Assembly: GCA_948567375.1 (NCBI GenBank)
Contig: OX419761.1
Span: 40,364,501-40,428,500 of the forward strand
Origin: Lunularia cruciata
Taxonomy: Eukaryota > Streptophyta > Marchantiopsida > Lunulariales > Lunulariaceae
DNA: 64,000 bases
Direction of reading: 5' to 3'
The notes under the pieces were generated by a model. That model was not told the DNA's origin, did not search any database, and was given only the letters and a program-made list of their open reading frames with translations. Shown one piece after another: positions 11,319 through 22,630 of the stretch; the first letter of the stretch is position 1; each line of letters opens with the position of its first letter. Position numbers and translations under genes: made by a program.

Positions 11319-14300
11319 ATGCTACCTAAAAAGAGAGGCGCGGGGGAGGCAGAGTTGGGAAAATTGCAGAAGAAAGCCAAGCCGGAGGAAGAAGCGAGGT
11401 TGGTGGTAGGAAAACAGCAGAGTACAGTCATGGCGAGTGACGGTTCCGCATCGGAAATGGAGATCGACGAGGATTTGCACAGCCGCCAGCTCGCCGTGTA
11501 TGGCCGTGAGACGATGAGGCGCTTATTCGGCGCCCGCGTTCTCGTATGCGGTCTGCAAGGACTTGGCGCGGAGATTGGTATGTCCACCGTGCCCCTAACC
11601 CTGAATTCTGCTTTGGCCCTTGCCTTCGCTCGATCCTGTCCACGGATCGCATCAGTGTTTATTGGTTACACTCATACTGGGATTTTATGCCCGTTCTTCG
11701 GGACGAGGAGAGAATTTGGTCTTATGCGGCTATCGCATGAACTCATTGACTGGTTCCAATGTTTCTCTTTGCTTTCTACCTATTATACCGTGCATGCGTT
11801 TCCATCGAGGGTAGACTAAGGGTAGAGATCCAACTTCTTTTGGGACGTCTCCACGTTAATTTCTGCCAAATGCTCACGTCATAGTGAACTTCTTATTCAA
11901 GTCAGCCAGGAAGATGAAACTGGAACCGTTGAGATAGTGTTTCGTATTTTCCTATAACACAAAAAGTTGAACGAAGATACGGTGACGACTAAACCTAATG
12001 TGAGAAATCTGTGGGTTACCCATGTACGTTGTTTAGCTGGAGAGGGGAGAATGAATGAATCTGATGTTTAGGCGGCCACCGACACACGATCCACATAATT
12101 GCCACTCTTCTAGACTCCTTGGATACACTCATAACTTTTCATCTGATTTGGTTCTGCATCTATTCGGTAATTGGTGTAGTTCTATGTGGTTCATGTATCG
12201 GAGAAGAAGACTTACTCAATAAGCAAGCATAAAGGCTCCAGTTCAATGGTTGCATACATAGGGTGTCTGCCTTATTCACTCTAATGTTTTTCTCTTGTTT
12301 CACCTTTTGTAATTACAGTTGGAATACATGATCCGTCAGAAGATCAATTTAAGGCTGAAATTTTGAGTGGCTTTGGTTGTAGCAAAAAACATCATCCTCG
12401 CTGGAGTTAAGGCAGTTACTCTCCACGACACTGGGAACGTTGAGTTATGGGATCTTGGAGCCCAGTTCTATCTTACGGAGAAAGACGTGGGAAAGAATAG
12501 GGCCCTAGCATGTGTTGATAAGCTCAAGGAGCTCAATGCCGCTGTTGACGTGTCAACGCACGTAACGGAACTCACCACCGACTTCTTGGCAAATTTTCAG
12601 GTTAGAGCCTGACTGTTTGATTTTCTGCTACTACTGCTCTTTCTCATGAAGGGATCTCTACAGCACATGATGAAATTAAGTTCTGCGTCAGAAATTCTAT
12701 CTAGATGGGGATCAGACAGCAGATTGATGACAACGTTTCTTCTATTGGATACCTAAGGTAACACTCAAGTCCTTCTACATGTTCCGCCTGATAATGAAAG
12801 CATGTACTTGTCTCCGTTTCCGCTCTTCAAACGCAGGTCGTGGTATGTACGGATGTTCCGTTGGCCAAAGCAATCGAATACAACGACTTTTGTCATGCTC
12901 ACAATCCGCCAATCGCCTTCATCAAGACAGACATCAAGGGATTATTCGGGAGTGTCTTCTGTGATTTTGGTCCTGAGTTCACTGTAGTTGATGTTGACGG
13001 AGAGGAGCCGCACTCTGGCATCATTGCTTCCATTAGCAACGACAGTCCTGCCCTTGTTACATGCGTGGATGACGAGAGGTTGGAATTCGAGGATGGTGAA
13101 TTGGTGGTGTTTGGTGAGGTTCATGGGATGACTGAGCTGAATGATGGGAAGCCTAGAAGTGTGAAGAGTTGCCGACCGTATTCATTCTATTTGGAGGAAG
13201 ACACTTCCGGGTTCGGCACATATGAAAAGGGTGGTATTGTTACTCAGGTGAAGCAGCCAAAGGTTCTGAAGTTTAAGCCATTACGAGAGGCATTGCAAAG
13301 TCCTGGCGAATTTTTGCTTAGCGACTTTGCGAAATTCGATAGACCTCCGCTGCTGCACCTAGCTTTTCAGGGTTTGGATGCTTTTGTTACTTCAGAAGGG
13401 CGATATCCAGCCCCTCTCGATGAATCAGATGCCCAGAAAGTCATTAAACTGACGAAAAGCATCAACGAGAAGGCAGGCGAGAACAAGCTTGATTCCATTG
13501 ATGAGAACTTACTGAAGGTGTTTGCTAGTGGATCGCGAGCCTGTTTGAATCCCATGGCAGCGATGTTTGGTGGCATTGTAGGGCAGGAAGTCGTGAAGGC
13601 TTGCTCTGGAAAGTTCCATCCCCTCTTCCAGGTACTGGTCTTCCCTCAGTTGTCATACTGCTGTTTCCCTGGGATGGATACTCTTTGATGGCAGTCGTTC
13701 ATGCCTTCGTGCAGGTTCGGTTTTGATACTCCTGATATTATGGCCCCGCTTTCTTTTGTTCCGGCGTTTTGTTTATCTGATTGCTCTTCTGACTTTGATT
13801 TCTCCACTTTGCCCATGATGCGATTTTGAGGTTCTGGGATATTATCCATCACATGCCCTTTGCATATTTAGCAGTTTTCCAAGCTTAGGCTAGATGAGGA
13901 TGAGGATAACAGCTGACGACATTTTGCACCAAGTTGCTTCATATGTGCTTGAAAGTAAATGCCTTTCTTGGATATGCATCTGACAAGGTAATATTTACAG
14001 TTTGTTTCTTTCGATTGCATGCAGTTTCTCTATTTCGATTCGGTTGAGTCTTTACCTTCTGAACAGCTTACACCCGAGGACGTCAAGCCTTTGTTCTCAC
14101 GATACGATGCCCAGATTTCTGTGTTCGGCTATAAGATGCAACAGAAGCTCGAGGAAGCAAAAATCTTTGTCGTGGGTGCCGGCGCATTAGGTTGTGAGTT
14201 CCTCAAGAACCTGGCTCTCATGGGCGTCTCCTGCGGAAACAAGGGGAAACTTACTTTGACTGACGATGATGTGATTGAGAAGAGTAATCTCAGCCGGCAG

Positions 14301-16518
14301 TTTCTGTTCCGTGACTGGAACATTGGCCAAGCTAAGTCAACATGTGCTGCTGCAGCGGCCATTGCGATAAACCCTACTCTAAAGGCAGAAGCATTGCAAA
14401 ACCGTGTCAGTTCTCTCACTGAGACGGTGTTTGACGATGCCTTCTGGGAAAATCTAGACGTTGTGATCAATGCTTTGGACAATGTGAATGCCCGTCTATA
14501 TGTTGATTCTAGGTGTGTTTATTTCCAAAAACCGCTGCTGGAGTCCGGCACCCTTGGAACCAAGTGCAACACTCAAATGGTCATTCCCAATGCAACAGAA
14601 AATTATGGTGCATCCAGGGACCCACCAGAGAAGCAAGCCCCCATGTGCACGGTGCATTCTTTCCCTCACAACATTGATCATTGTTTGACATGGGCGAGGT
14701 CAGAATTTGAGGGTCTCTTAGAGAAGACACCAGCAGAGGCTAATAATTTCCTCAGTAAACCTGAAGAATACAAAGAAGCCATGAGATCTGCCGGAGATGC
14801 TCTAGCCCGGGAATTACTGGAGCGTGTTGTGGAAGTTTTGATCGATGAAAGATGTAATTCGTTCGAGGATTGTATTCTTTGGTCAAGAAAGAGGTACCTA
14901 GGCTTTGCTTTTATGCGTTCTATGTTGCAAATATGTTCTTCATATTGTATCAAGTAACAAAGAAGATGTTGAACTTCTTGATCTCGTCATGGCACCCAAA
15001 GAGAAGGGGATTACCAGCTAAATTGTAGTGGATCTTGTACGCTAGCTAATGTACTCTTGAACGGTGGTTTCTAGGTTTGAGGACTATTTCGTAAATAGAG
15101 TGAAGCAGCTTACGTTTACGTTCCCCGAGGACGCCACAACTAGTTCTGGTTCTCCATTTTGGTCTGCGCCAAAGCGTTTTCCGAAGGCCTTGGAGTTCAC
15201 ATCAAGCGATCCAGCGTACTTGTCTTTTATTGCAGCAGCATCTATATTACGAGCAGAGACCTATGGTATAAGTGTGCCGGAGTGGGCAGTCAATGCGAAG
15301 AAATTGGCTGAAGCGGTTGATCAGATCAAGTTGCCAGAATTTGTCCCTAAGCAAGGAGTCAAGATAGAGACCGATGAGAAGGCTACAACCATGAACACTG
15401 GAGCTTTCGATGATGAGTCAATCATCGACCAACTTATCAACAAACTTGACGAGGGAGTGAAGACTCTGCCCCCAGGTTTTCATATGAATCCCGTGCAGTT
15501 TGAGAAGGTACATGGTTTTCTTCCCTATCTCATATGGATGACTCTGTCGGGATATTACGTCTTGTGGACTGAGGGTGTTGAACGTACTGATTTCTGTTAG
15601 AGGGTGCAGCGTCTGTAAGGTTATCAACTAAGGGCTTCATTTGATGAATCACAGACGACGTTATTTCTGACAGTCAGACATCATAGTTTGTAGGTCTACG
15701 ATCAATCACAGACCACGACAAGAAGAGACTAGTCGTGGAAGGGAGTCTTGCTAATACTTCTTACATCCTCAAGTAGATTCTTCACTCGCTAGAAGAATTT
15801 GATAGTATCTTTAGTCAAATCTCCAGTAAGGCAGGTGCCAACCCATGTTACTGTTTCTGATTTGACTTGCGCGAGTGATCTGATCATGTGAAACTGGTGA
15901 ATGGGTTAATTTGGGTTGCTACAGGATAATGACACCAATTACCACATGGATATGATCGCTGGTCTTGCGAACATGCGAGCAAGGAATTACAGTGTACCTG
16001 AAGTCGATAAACTCAAAGCTAAGTTTATAGCCGGGCGCATTATTCCGGCCATCGCAACAACAACTGCTATGGCCACAGGGTTGGTCTGTTTAGAACTTTA
16101 TAAGGTGTTAGCAAATCACAAAGTGGAGATGTATCGTAATACATTTGCCAATTTAGCTTTGCCACTATTTTCAATGGCGGAGCCTGTACCCCCTAAAACT
16201 TTCAAGCACAAGGAGTTGACATGGTCAATCTGGGACCGATGGGTGATTGCTGGTGACTTGACACTGAAGGAGCTGCTGGCCTGGTTTCAAGAGAAAGGCC
16301 TTTCAGCCTATAGCATTTCCTCTGGCCAGAGCCTTCTTTATAACAACATTTTCCCTAGACACAAAGAAAGGATGGACAAGAAGGTGCTGGATTTGGCAAG
16401 GGATATCGCCAAGCTCGACGTACCTCCCAATCGGCGGCATTTTGACCTTGTCGTCGCCTGTGAAGATGAAGAGGGCGAGGACTTGGATGTTCCATTGATA
16501 TCCATCTGTTTCCGCTAG
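11319..16518 (+). CDS. UBA1: Ubiquitin-activating enzyme E1 (UBA1 type), six exons
   Basis: This E1 adenylates ubiquitin with ATP, loads it on a cysteine as a thioester and passes it to E2 enzymes in cytosol and nucleus. Exons: 11319-11577, 12383-12600, 12837-13631, 14025-14893, 15075-15507, 15925-16518. All introns are GT-AG and the frame closes to 3168 bases (1055 aa), close to the roughly 1080 aa of plant E1s. The start MLPKKRGAG resembles known plant E1 starts and is the first in-frame ATG. Seen in order: [14 protein letters not shown] (inactive adenylation half), the Gly-rich ATP loop G475-A-G-A-L-G480, the [19 protein letters not shown] block, catalytic Cys632 in [13 protein letters not shown] (codon 14646-14648), [21 protein letters not shown], and the C-terminal ubiquitin-fold domain ending PLISICFR. 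I see no frame damage; it should be active. The first 50 or so residues are poorly conserved, so translation could also begin at a later Met. Confidence 0.97.
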
Positions 16519-18259
16519 GTCAAAGACAGCTGATTTATTCTATTGCTTCTGGGTGGAAATTCTACCCGAAATAAGGAATTCGTCGCGAGGAGAGAACTTG
16601 TAGCATTGTAGGACTACTTTCTGCGTTTCCCAATCGTATAATTGTTATTGGTGTCGTACTTGACACATCACGAGTACAGAGGACTGCAGGGATTACAGCA
16701 CTTACGGTTCTCAAAAGTTACGTACTGCCTATATTTTTGTCCCAACTTCGATCGCCAATGTCGGTCACCATCATGGTCAAAGGTTGACTTAAAGCTCGCG
16801 TAAGCTGTGCGGATGAAACTAGCATCTTTGTCGGGATTATACTTGGCATGAAATCTTGCTTGGTCAAGTTTCTTATCAACGTTGCTTGGTACGCAGGTTT
16901 CTGATTACCTTCCTTAGTGAATGACAAGTTTGGCCTCCCTATCCAGCGTTGCGAACTAGGTTAGCCCATATCTCCCGTTCCTTGAACGACTTCTGTCATA
17001 TATCCAATATGAGGAATTTTGTAAAGCTATTCAGTGTGACTTTTGGTACTGATATCCGTGTCGTCCTGAGTACAATGTCCGCCATAATTACACATCAATC
17101 CACATTAATCATCGGATCAGGAAAGGATACAATCCAGGAATTGTATTCTTTCCTGATGAACCCATTCGATGTTCTCCGTGTGCAACTTTCTCGTACTCTT
17201 AGAACCTCGAGTAATGGAAGTACACAAGATCTAGGCAAGATAAGCGGACTGAAACTTCATCGTATACTTCCAGTTTTAGCCATCATACAGACAGAAGGCA
17301 GGTAAGTTGAAGAATTAGACAACGTTCTGCTTTCTGGGGACCTTATTACATGTAGCAATGGGATGACGCGTGGGCCACCGGCCCATCGGCCAGTAACTGG
17401 CTGATGGAATTGGACTCAAGGAGAGTCTCGTGACTCCCGAGACGTTCACATGCAACATTCAGCTCAAGTGTTGATTGCCCATGCTAGAAGAAGAGCGTAG
17501 ATTACAAATTGCGTAAAAGATTGAGTATGTCGCAAGTCGGCCAAGGAATGGAATATCCAAGTTCAAGATAGATGAGATTCATAAAGAAGTATCGTAGGGG
17601 TTTATCGGACTCAACCAAAATAAAGTGAACTTGGAATGTACCCTAACTCGAAGTTAAACGTAAGGTATCTTCAGGGGTGTCGAGTACCCTGGAGTTGCCA
17701 CCGACGGTGATCACCAGAGTCCAGTAAGAACGCCAAGGAGAGTTCCAATAATCACGTTTGGATAAGACTTCTACATGTCGACTATTGTGTCGAACCTGCA
17801 AAGTTTCACAACATTGATTATATCAAGTAGGTCAGATTGTTGCGGTTAGGAATTCAGATTTGGTAATGCTTCATATAGACTCTATTGGGGCTTAGCCCGA
17901 TTTTACCTTTTTTTTTTTCTCTCCCTTGTACGGCTTGATGGGGTCTTCCCATCCTTCGTTTTCTCTACGCGGTCGCCTTCTTTCTTCATATTCCCCCATT
18001 TATGTCGCGACAGATTTTTAAGCCAAATTATAACTGATAACCAACTAGTTAGCAATGGCTCTTTTCTTGCAATTAGAGCAGTCCGAACTTTCATTTTGAA
18101 TATGTGATTTAACTTCTTCCACATACTAATAGACGATAGAAGTTCTTCTGTGTATCCTTTCAGAGAAATACATGCAGATCTTTACAGCTTCGTTTATAAA
18201 CCATGAAAGTGATATTTCGTACAGCTCACTTCAAAGAAAATCAAAGACAAATAAACGTA
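16519..18259. other. Spacer downstream of the E1 gene
   Basis: Presumably holds the E1 3' UTR in its first few hundred bases; no canonical AATAAA was located with certainty. No ORF resembles a known protein. A near-perfect palindrome with half-sites ATCGGCCAGT and ACTGGCTGAT sits at 17385-17405. A T-rich run lies at 17908-17919. Confidence 0.35.
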
Positions 18260-18438
18260 GGGGATTGTTAAATCCATCCCCTTCTATGTTAAAACGATCC
18301 GCCCCGTACATTTTGATGACGTGATCCAGCTAATTAACGCCTGTGGAGATTGGCTTGCTCGTTGATAGCCAATGATGTGGGTAAGGGTACGGAAATGAGT
18401 TGTTTTAACAGGGAGGGAAGGTCGATTTAACAATTCCC
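18260..18438. mobile_element. MITE-like inverted-repeat element, 179 bp
   Basis: The left end starts GGGGATTGTTAAATC and the right end is the complement of GGGAATTGTTAAATC. The terminal inverted repeats continue imperfectly for about 50 bp (shared GTTAAAACRA and ending near CCGTAC). The sequence between has no coding capacity. The flanking target repeat is unclear (TA, or 3 bp GTA/TTA), so I cannot tell Tc1/mariner from PIF/Harbinger origin. Confidence 0.65.
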
Positions 18439-20843
18439 TTAATCTAAAGCAATGGATTTAGTATACCAAGTCCAAATTAATCTGCAAGCCTCACGCAAGC
18501 ATACCAATTAGAATAGATGAGCGTAAACTGATTCAAATAATTTTTGTGCACATCTCAATTTCTGATCTTTATTTGAGAGGGCAAAAAACTTCAAGTTAGG
18601 AGTAATTCGAGACTCAAGAATTTATACAGTTTCAAACTCATTATTTTATTAGCTAAATTCTTACAAGTAAACCGGTGCGTAAGCTGGCTAACACTGTCAA
18701 CAGTATCAGTGGATAAGTCTGCACTTCGAGAGCTTTGATAGGTTCCAGGCTTCGAGAATATTGTGATCTTTGTTAATCTTTTGAGTGTGGAATACTAATT
18801 TTCGTCACGACCCATACTCTTTTTCAGTAAAAGTGACATGTCAGGCGGCAGTTCATGTGGCTGTGAATGTACAGCCACCACGCCTGTCAGGTGCAGTCAA
18901 GTGAAGCCCAGTATGCGTAGTTTTGGTTCTCCGTCTTGAAAAAGCGATCCATTCAAGTAAACCAAACGTACTCAAGGATGTAGTCGCGAGGGTGGTTGGC
19001 TGAAAATATCAAACGCTCAGATGAAACAGGTCCAGGAAATCTCCAATGTGGACAGTGCGAATCAGGACACGAACATGTCTATCTTGAAAGTGAGGGCGTT
19101 GGTTGATGTGAACCGAGGAGTCGTCGTGATTCTTTTAGTAGTGGTAATTCTGTAAATAAAGGAACGAATAATCAGGAGTCGAGTCGAGCCCGGTGTCCCA
19201 ATTGTGCTTGGTTTATTAATAAATTTTAGTTATAATTGGTTATATATATATATAACATTTTAAATAAAATGATGACAGTTAAAATGTATAATAATAATAA
19301 TAATAATAAAAGTTTAAATAATTAAATTAAATAATATAAAAATAAAAAGTTAATAAATAATTATATTACTATAAATAAGATAAAAATAATTTAAAAAATA
19401 ATTTAAAATATCAACGTATTTGTTTAATTATATGGATAAAAATAAAAATAAACCGTAAGAATGAAATAATAAATTTATATATCTATATCTAAAAGGCCGA
19501 GCAGACCCAACTCTCGCTTGCGCTCCCATCTGGTTTACAAACTATAGTCCCTCATGCATCGGACAAGGATACATGCGGGAAGACCTCGCATTACAGTCGC
19601 AATTTGTTATCTGCAAATCTACATTCCTTTCTAGGATTATCTCACGATGAGTAATACTCAAAGGTTTCTCGGATGTATTCTCTTACTGATATTGCAAAGA
19701 TTGTATGATATATAGTCTTAATGGTATGTGCGATTTCTGCAGAACAGATGCATACCTGGTTGCTCCGACCGTCGCACCAGAGAACAGCATGTGATTAAGG
19801 CAAAAATATCGAACTGTGCAGAGAGCTGCCTACTGGTCACTACCAGGCGAAGAAAATGGAGATCTATTCTGTTTTCACACAGAATTTCTGTATATCATGC
19901 TCGACTGGATAATCTGAAATTCAGACCCAAGCGTGCGAGCCCCTGACATGGTGTTTTGCCAAGTGTTCTTAAAGCATTTCTAATTTCTCTGAGAGCAAGC
20001 TCTCGAGATTGTACATCTTCTAGAAATGTCCGTTTAGAAAGCGCACTTGCAATTCTGAACTTTCTTGAAAGCTCGGAATTCGAAGAGAATTTCGTCAGGT
20101 GCAGAGGATCCAGGCCTGTTTTGGACCGGTTAAGTGCCCGGTCTAGACTTCCCCTGTAGGTAGGCACGTAGTTTAGGGGCGACATAGAGTTGATGAGTTG
20201 CGGTCAACTACGATTGCACTGCTGTGCATTTCAATTGCCTCCACTGCGGAGCCTTTCAGCTCCCATTCTGTGCAGCAATTTATTTGCATGCACTGCATTA
20301 CATATTAACTTGCTTGTGAGTGACCTATACATGTATCTTCTCCCTGGCAGTTCAATTCTGAACTATACTCACATGCATATACCCCTTCGTTCATGGAATC
20401 GATACTAGCTAATGGCAAGTAGTACACGACCCGACTCTTGCTACCGAATGTATGAAGGTGGGATAATAAATGGCTGATAATCAGACCTCGTTTTCGCTGT
20501 GGAAAATTACACCATTGCCTAGATACCTATTGAAATGTTTCTGAATCCTGGACGCCTACAGCTTAGCCAAGAAGAATACAACTGCTAAAATGATTGTAAG
20601 CTCCAATTTACATTCCCACCCTCATGCTTATTTTCAGAGGAAAGGTTTGCTAGGCAACTGCGACTGGTATTCGTTATAAGGTCTGCTGCCGATGATCTTG
20701 TACTGACCAAATGGCTGTCTAATGATTGAGCCATTTTATATTCTTTGTGGAGTTGGACCCTTTACGTATATGACACTGTAAGGTTCTGAGGTACGATTAC
20801 TTCTGTAACAGTTTTATGTGGGACGAATGTTTCGTTATAGGCT
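18439..20843. other. Spacer with AT-rich tract and hairpin
   Basis: No supported gene. An imperfect hairpin at 18842-18885 pairs GTGGCTGT with ACAGCCAC and, outside it, CAGGCG with CGCCTG. About 19195-19490 is extremely AT-rich, with a (TA)n run near 19243-19254 and an (AAT)n run near 19290-19309. The part from about 19500 to 20843 would include the 3' UTR of the minus-strand gene that ends at 20844. Confidence 0.35.
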
Positions 20844-22370
20844 TCAGTTGTCAGGTATACAAGGTCCAGCGTTAGGAATTAATTCTAGAAGATCTTGAAC
20901 ACCCACACTCCCTCCGAAAGTTTGCATATCTCTCCCATGAAAGAGCCAAGATTGATTGCTCCCATTTCTCCAGAAGAGTTCAACGACACCGAGAATACTG
21001 TCTGTCACTAGAGAGTAGCCAACTCGCAAGAGTATATCATTTGCCTTCACTGGCATTCCAATTCTCCACGCCCAAACATTCCACAAATTCCCTTCCGCAA
21101 TGCGGATGACCAAGTCCCCATTTTGATCGGCCATGTACGGCAGCGCATCCCCTACGTGATAATATCGAGGATCGTAGCTGACCACAGGTGCGGCTAACTG
21201 TATGCTCGGTTGTCTTCCCGCCAAGTACCACAAGCCTGGTTCTCCCTCGTTTTCGTTTGTTCTATACACGAAGAGCTCGACATTTGGGGTTTGGCTCCAC
21301 GTATAAGCTCCTGTACTTTGTTCCCGCATCACACCCAAGCGAACAATAGTTTCCCCTTCCAGGAAGTCATGGGTAAGGTTTGCCATCGGAGGTTCACCAG
21401 TCATGGGTATGAAAACTGCATCTCCCAAATAAAAGCAAACAAACCCACCTGGATTCATTTCATCGGCAGGAATCCGTGACCGACTAAAAATTACGTCGCC
21501 TTCAATGGGACGAAAATCAGGAATTTCCGACCCTGGTTGGTACAACGTGTAGTCTATAGGTTCATCAGTTTCATAGAAGTTTGCAAATGCTTCAGGAGGT
21601 ATTTCTACCGGAGAAGGATTTTGGGTCTCGTGGAGGCCAAGCGCCGGGTCATTTATTGGGCCTTGTTGCTGCGAGAGCTGTTCCTGAGGGGAACTAGCGG
21701 GCTGGTCTGGAATATGATTACAGCGCTGAATGAACCAGGACTCATCTATGAGTGACCCTTTCAGGTTGTCACACTTCCATTCCAAGTGTTCGAGTTCCCC
21801 TATAATATCGTCCATACCAACGGTCTCGAAGTACTCTGTTATTCTTTCAACCGACGAGTAGTACGAAGCCATTTCCTCTTTGCTGACTACTGTGAATTCG
21901 TCATTTGGCTTGGCTGCTAGAGGTTTAGAGGTCCGTCTATTGGGCTCAGAGGAGAAAGGACTGGAATGTAAAGACAAGTGTCCTGGAACCTGACCAGGAC
22001 AGAACGTATTGTCCAATTCTGCATATATATGATGTGAAATCTGACTATCTACTGACGAGAAGTTCCGATGATCACTATTCCCAGCGCCTTCTGTGGAAAT
22101 AGACTCTACGGATTCGTAATCTCTTCGATTATGTTCCTGGGAAGAACTGTTAGGTTTTGCTGGATGTAATTTCTCTGAGACGAACACATGCAAGGGTCCG
22201 ACTGCCGAAATCTTTTCGTGTTTTTCTTTTCTCATTCCAGTCTGATTCTCTTTCGATTCATTAGCCAGGTCGACAATTTTGCAAGCTTTTCGTTCAGATC
22301 CTGTGCAATCTAACCATTTGTTTGCAACCCGTTCTTTAGTTTCAGCGGAGTTGGAATTAACAGTACTCAT
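20844..22370 (-). CDS. Unrecognised protein with C-terminal four-module GD-hydrophobic-R domain (paralogue 1)
   Basis: No family recognised. From the first in-frame ATG (22370) it is 508 aa; the open frame extends to 22511 but has no ATG there, so an upstream exon is possible. Residues 1-280 are Ser/Asn/Glu-rich and look disordered, with a short predicted helix region (EEMASYYSSVERITEYFETV). Residues 289-508 form a dense, aromatic, beta-rich domain with four anchors: GDVIF (291), GETIVR (339), GDLVIR (418), NDILLR (444), and a final signature GRDMQTFGGS (479). The neighbour at 24536-25996, same strand, has the same four anchors with similar spacing and the same GRDMQ signature. There is no signal peptide or membrane segment. 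Intronless in the visible part. It could be a lineage-specific gene; a long conserved frame in two diverged copies argues that it codes. Confidence 0.75.
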   Translation of the reverse strand: MSTVNSNSAETKERVANKWLDCTGSERKACKIVDLANESKENQTGMRKEKHEKISAVGPLHVFVSEKLHPAKPNSSSQEHNRRDYESVESISTEGAGNSDHRNFSSVDSQISHHIYAELDNTFCPGQVPGHLSLHSSPFSSEPNRRTSKPLAAKPNDEFTVVSKEEMASYYSSVERITEYFETVGMDDIIGELEHLEWKCDNLKGSLIDESWFIQRCNHIPDQPASSPQEQLSQQQGPINDPALGLHETQNPSPVEIPPEAFANFYETDEPIDYTLYQPGSEIPDFRPIEGDVIFSRSRIPADEMNPGGFVCFYLGDAVFIPMTGEPPMANLTHDFLEGETIVRLGVMREQSTGAYTWSQTPNVELFVYRTNENEGEPGLWYLAGRQPSIQLAAPVVSYDPRYYHVGDALPYMADQNGDLVIRIAEGNLWNVWAWRIGMPVKANDILLRVGYSLVTDSILGVVELFWRNGSNQSWLFHGRDMQTFGGSVGVQDLLELIPNAGPCIPDN

Positions 22371-22630
22371 GTTCGAAAGACTTTGCTCTAAATAACAAAC
22401 ACTCGAGCAACTGTAAGAATCAATGTTAAGAAGAGAAACGCAGGGGATTTTTGAGTTTGTTCCTTTTGAGTTTGGTTTGTCAGCGCCAAGATCCCCAGGA
22501 TTCAGGTCCAATGCATATCAGCAGCTGCAGTCGCCATGTTCAGACCTAGGAGAAGTCAGATTCAGGAACGGGTCTCTATATTGAAGTCAGTTTAACTGCA
22601 TTATCAAAATTCCTATCACAGTCTTAAGGT
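22371..22630 (-). other. 5' part or leader of paralogue 1, with short ATG frame
   Basis: The open frame of the downstream gene continues here to 22511 without an ATG. In another frame an ATG at 22537 opens a peptide MATAAADMHW that stops at 22502-22504, overlapping the long frame. It may be an upstream ORF, or the true start separated from the rest by a small indel or an unrecognised intron. Confidence 0.35.

Noticed and set aside
11546-11819. Extension of E1 exon 1 past 11577 to a stop at 11819
   Set aside because: The sequence stops resembling E1 at GAEI, a GTATGT donor is present at 11578 and the Ala-Lys-Asn continuation is found at 12383 after an AG acceptor.
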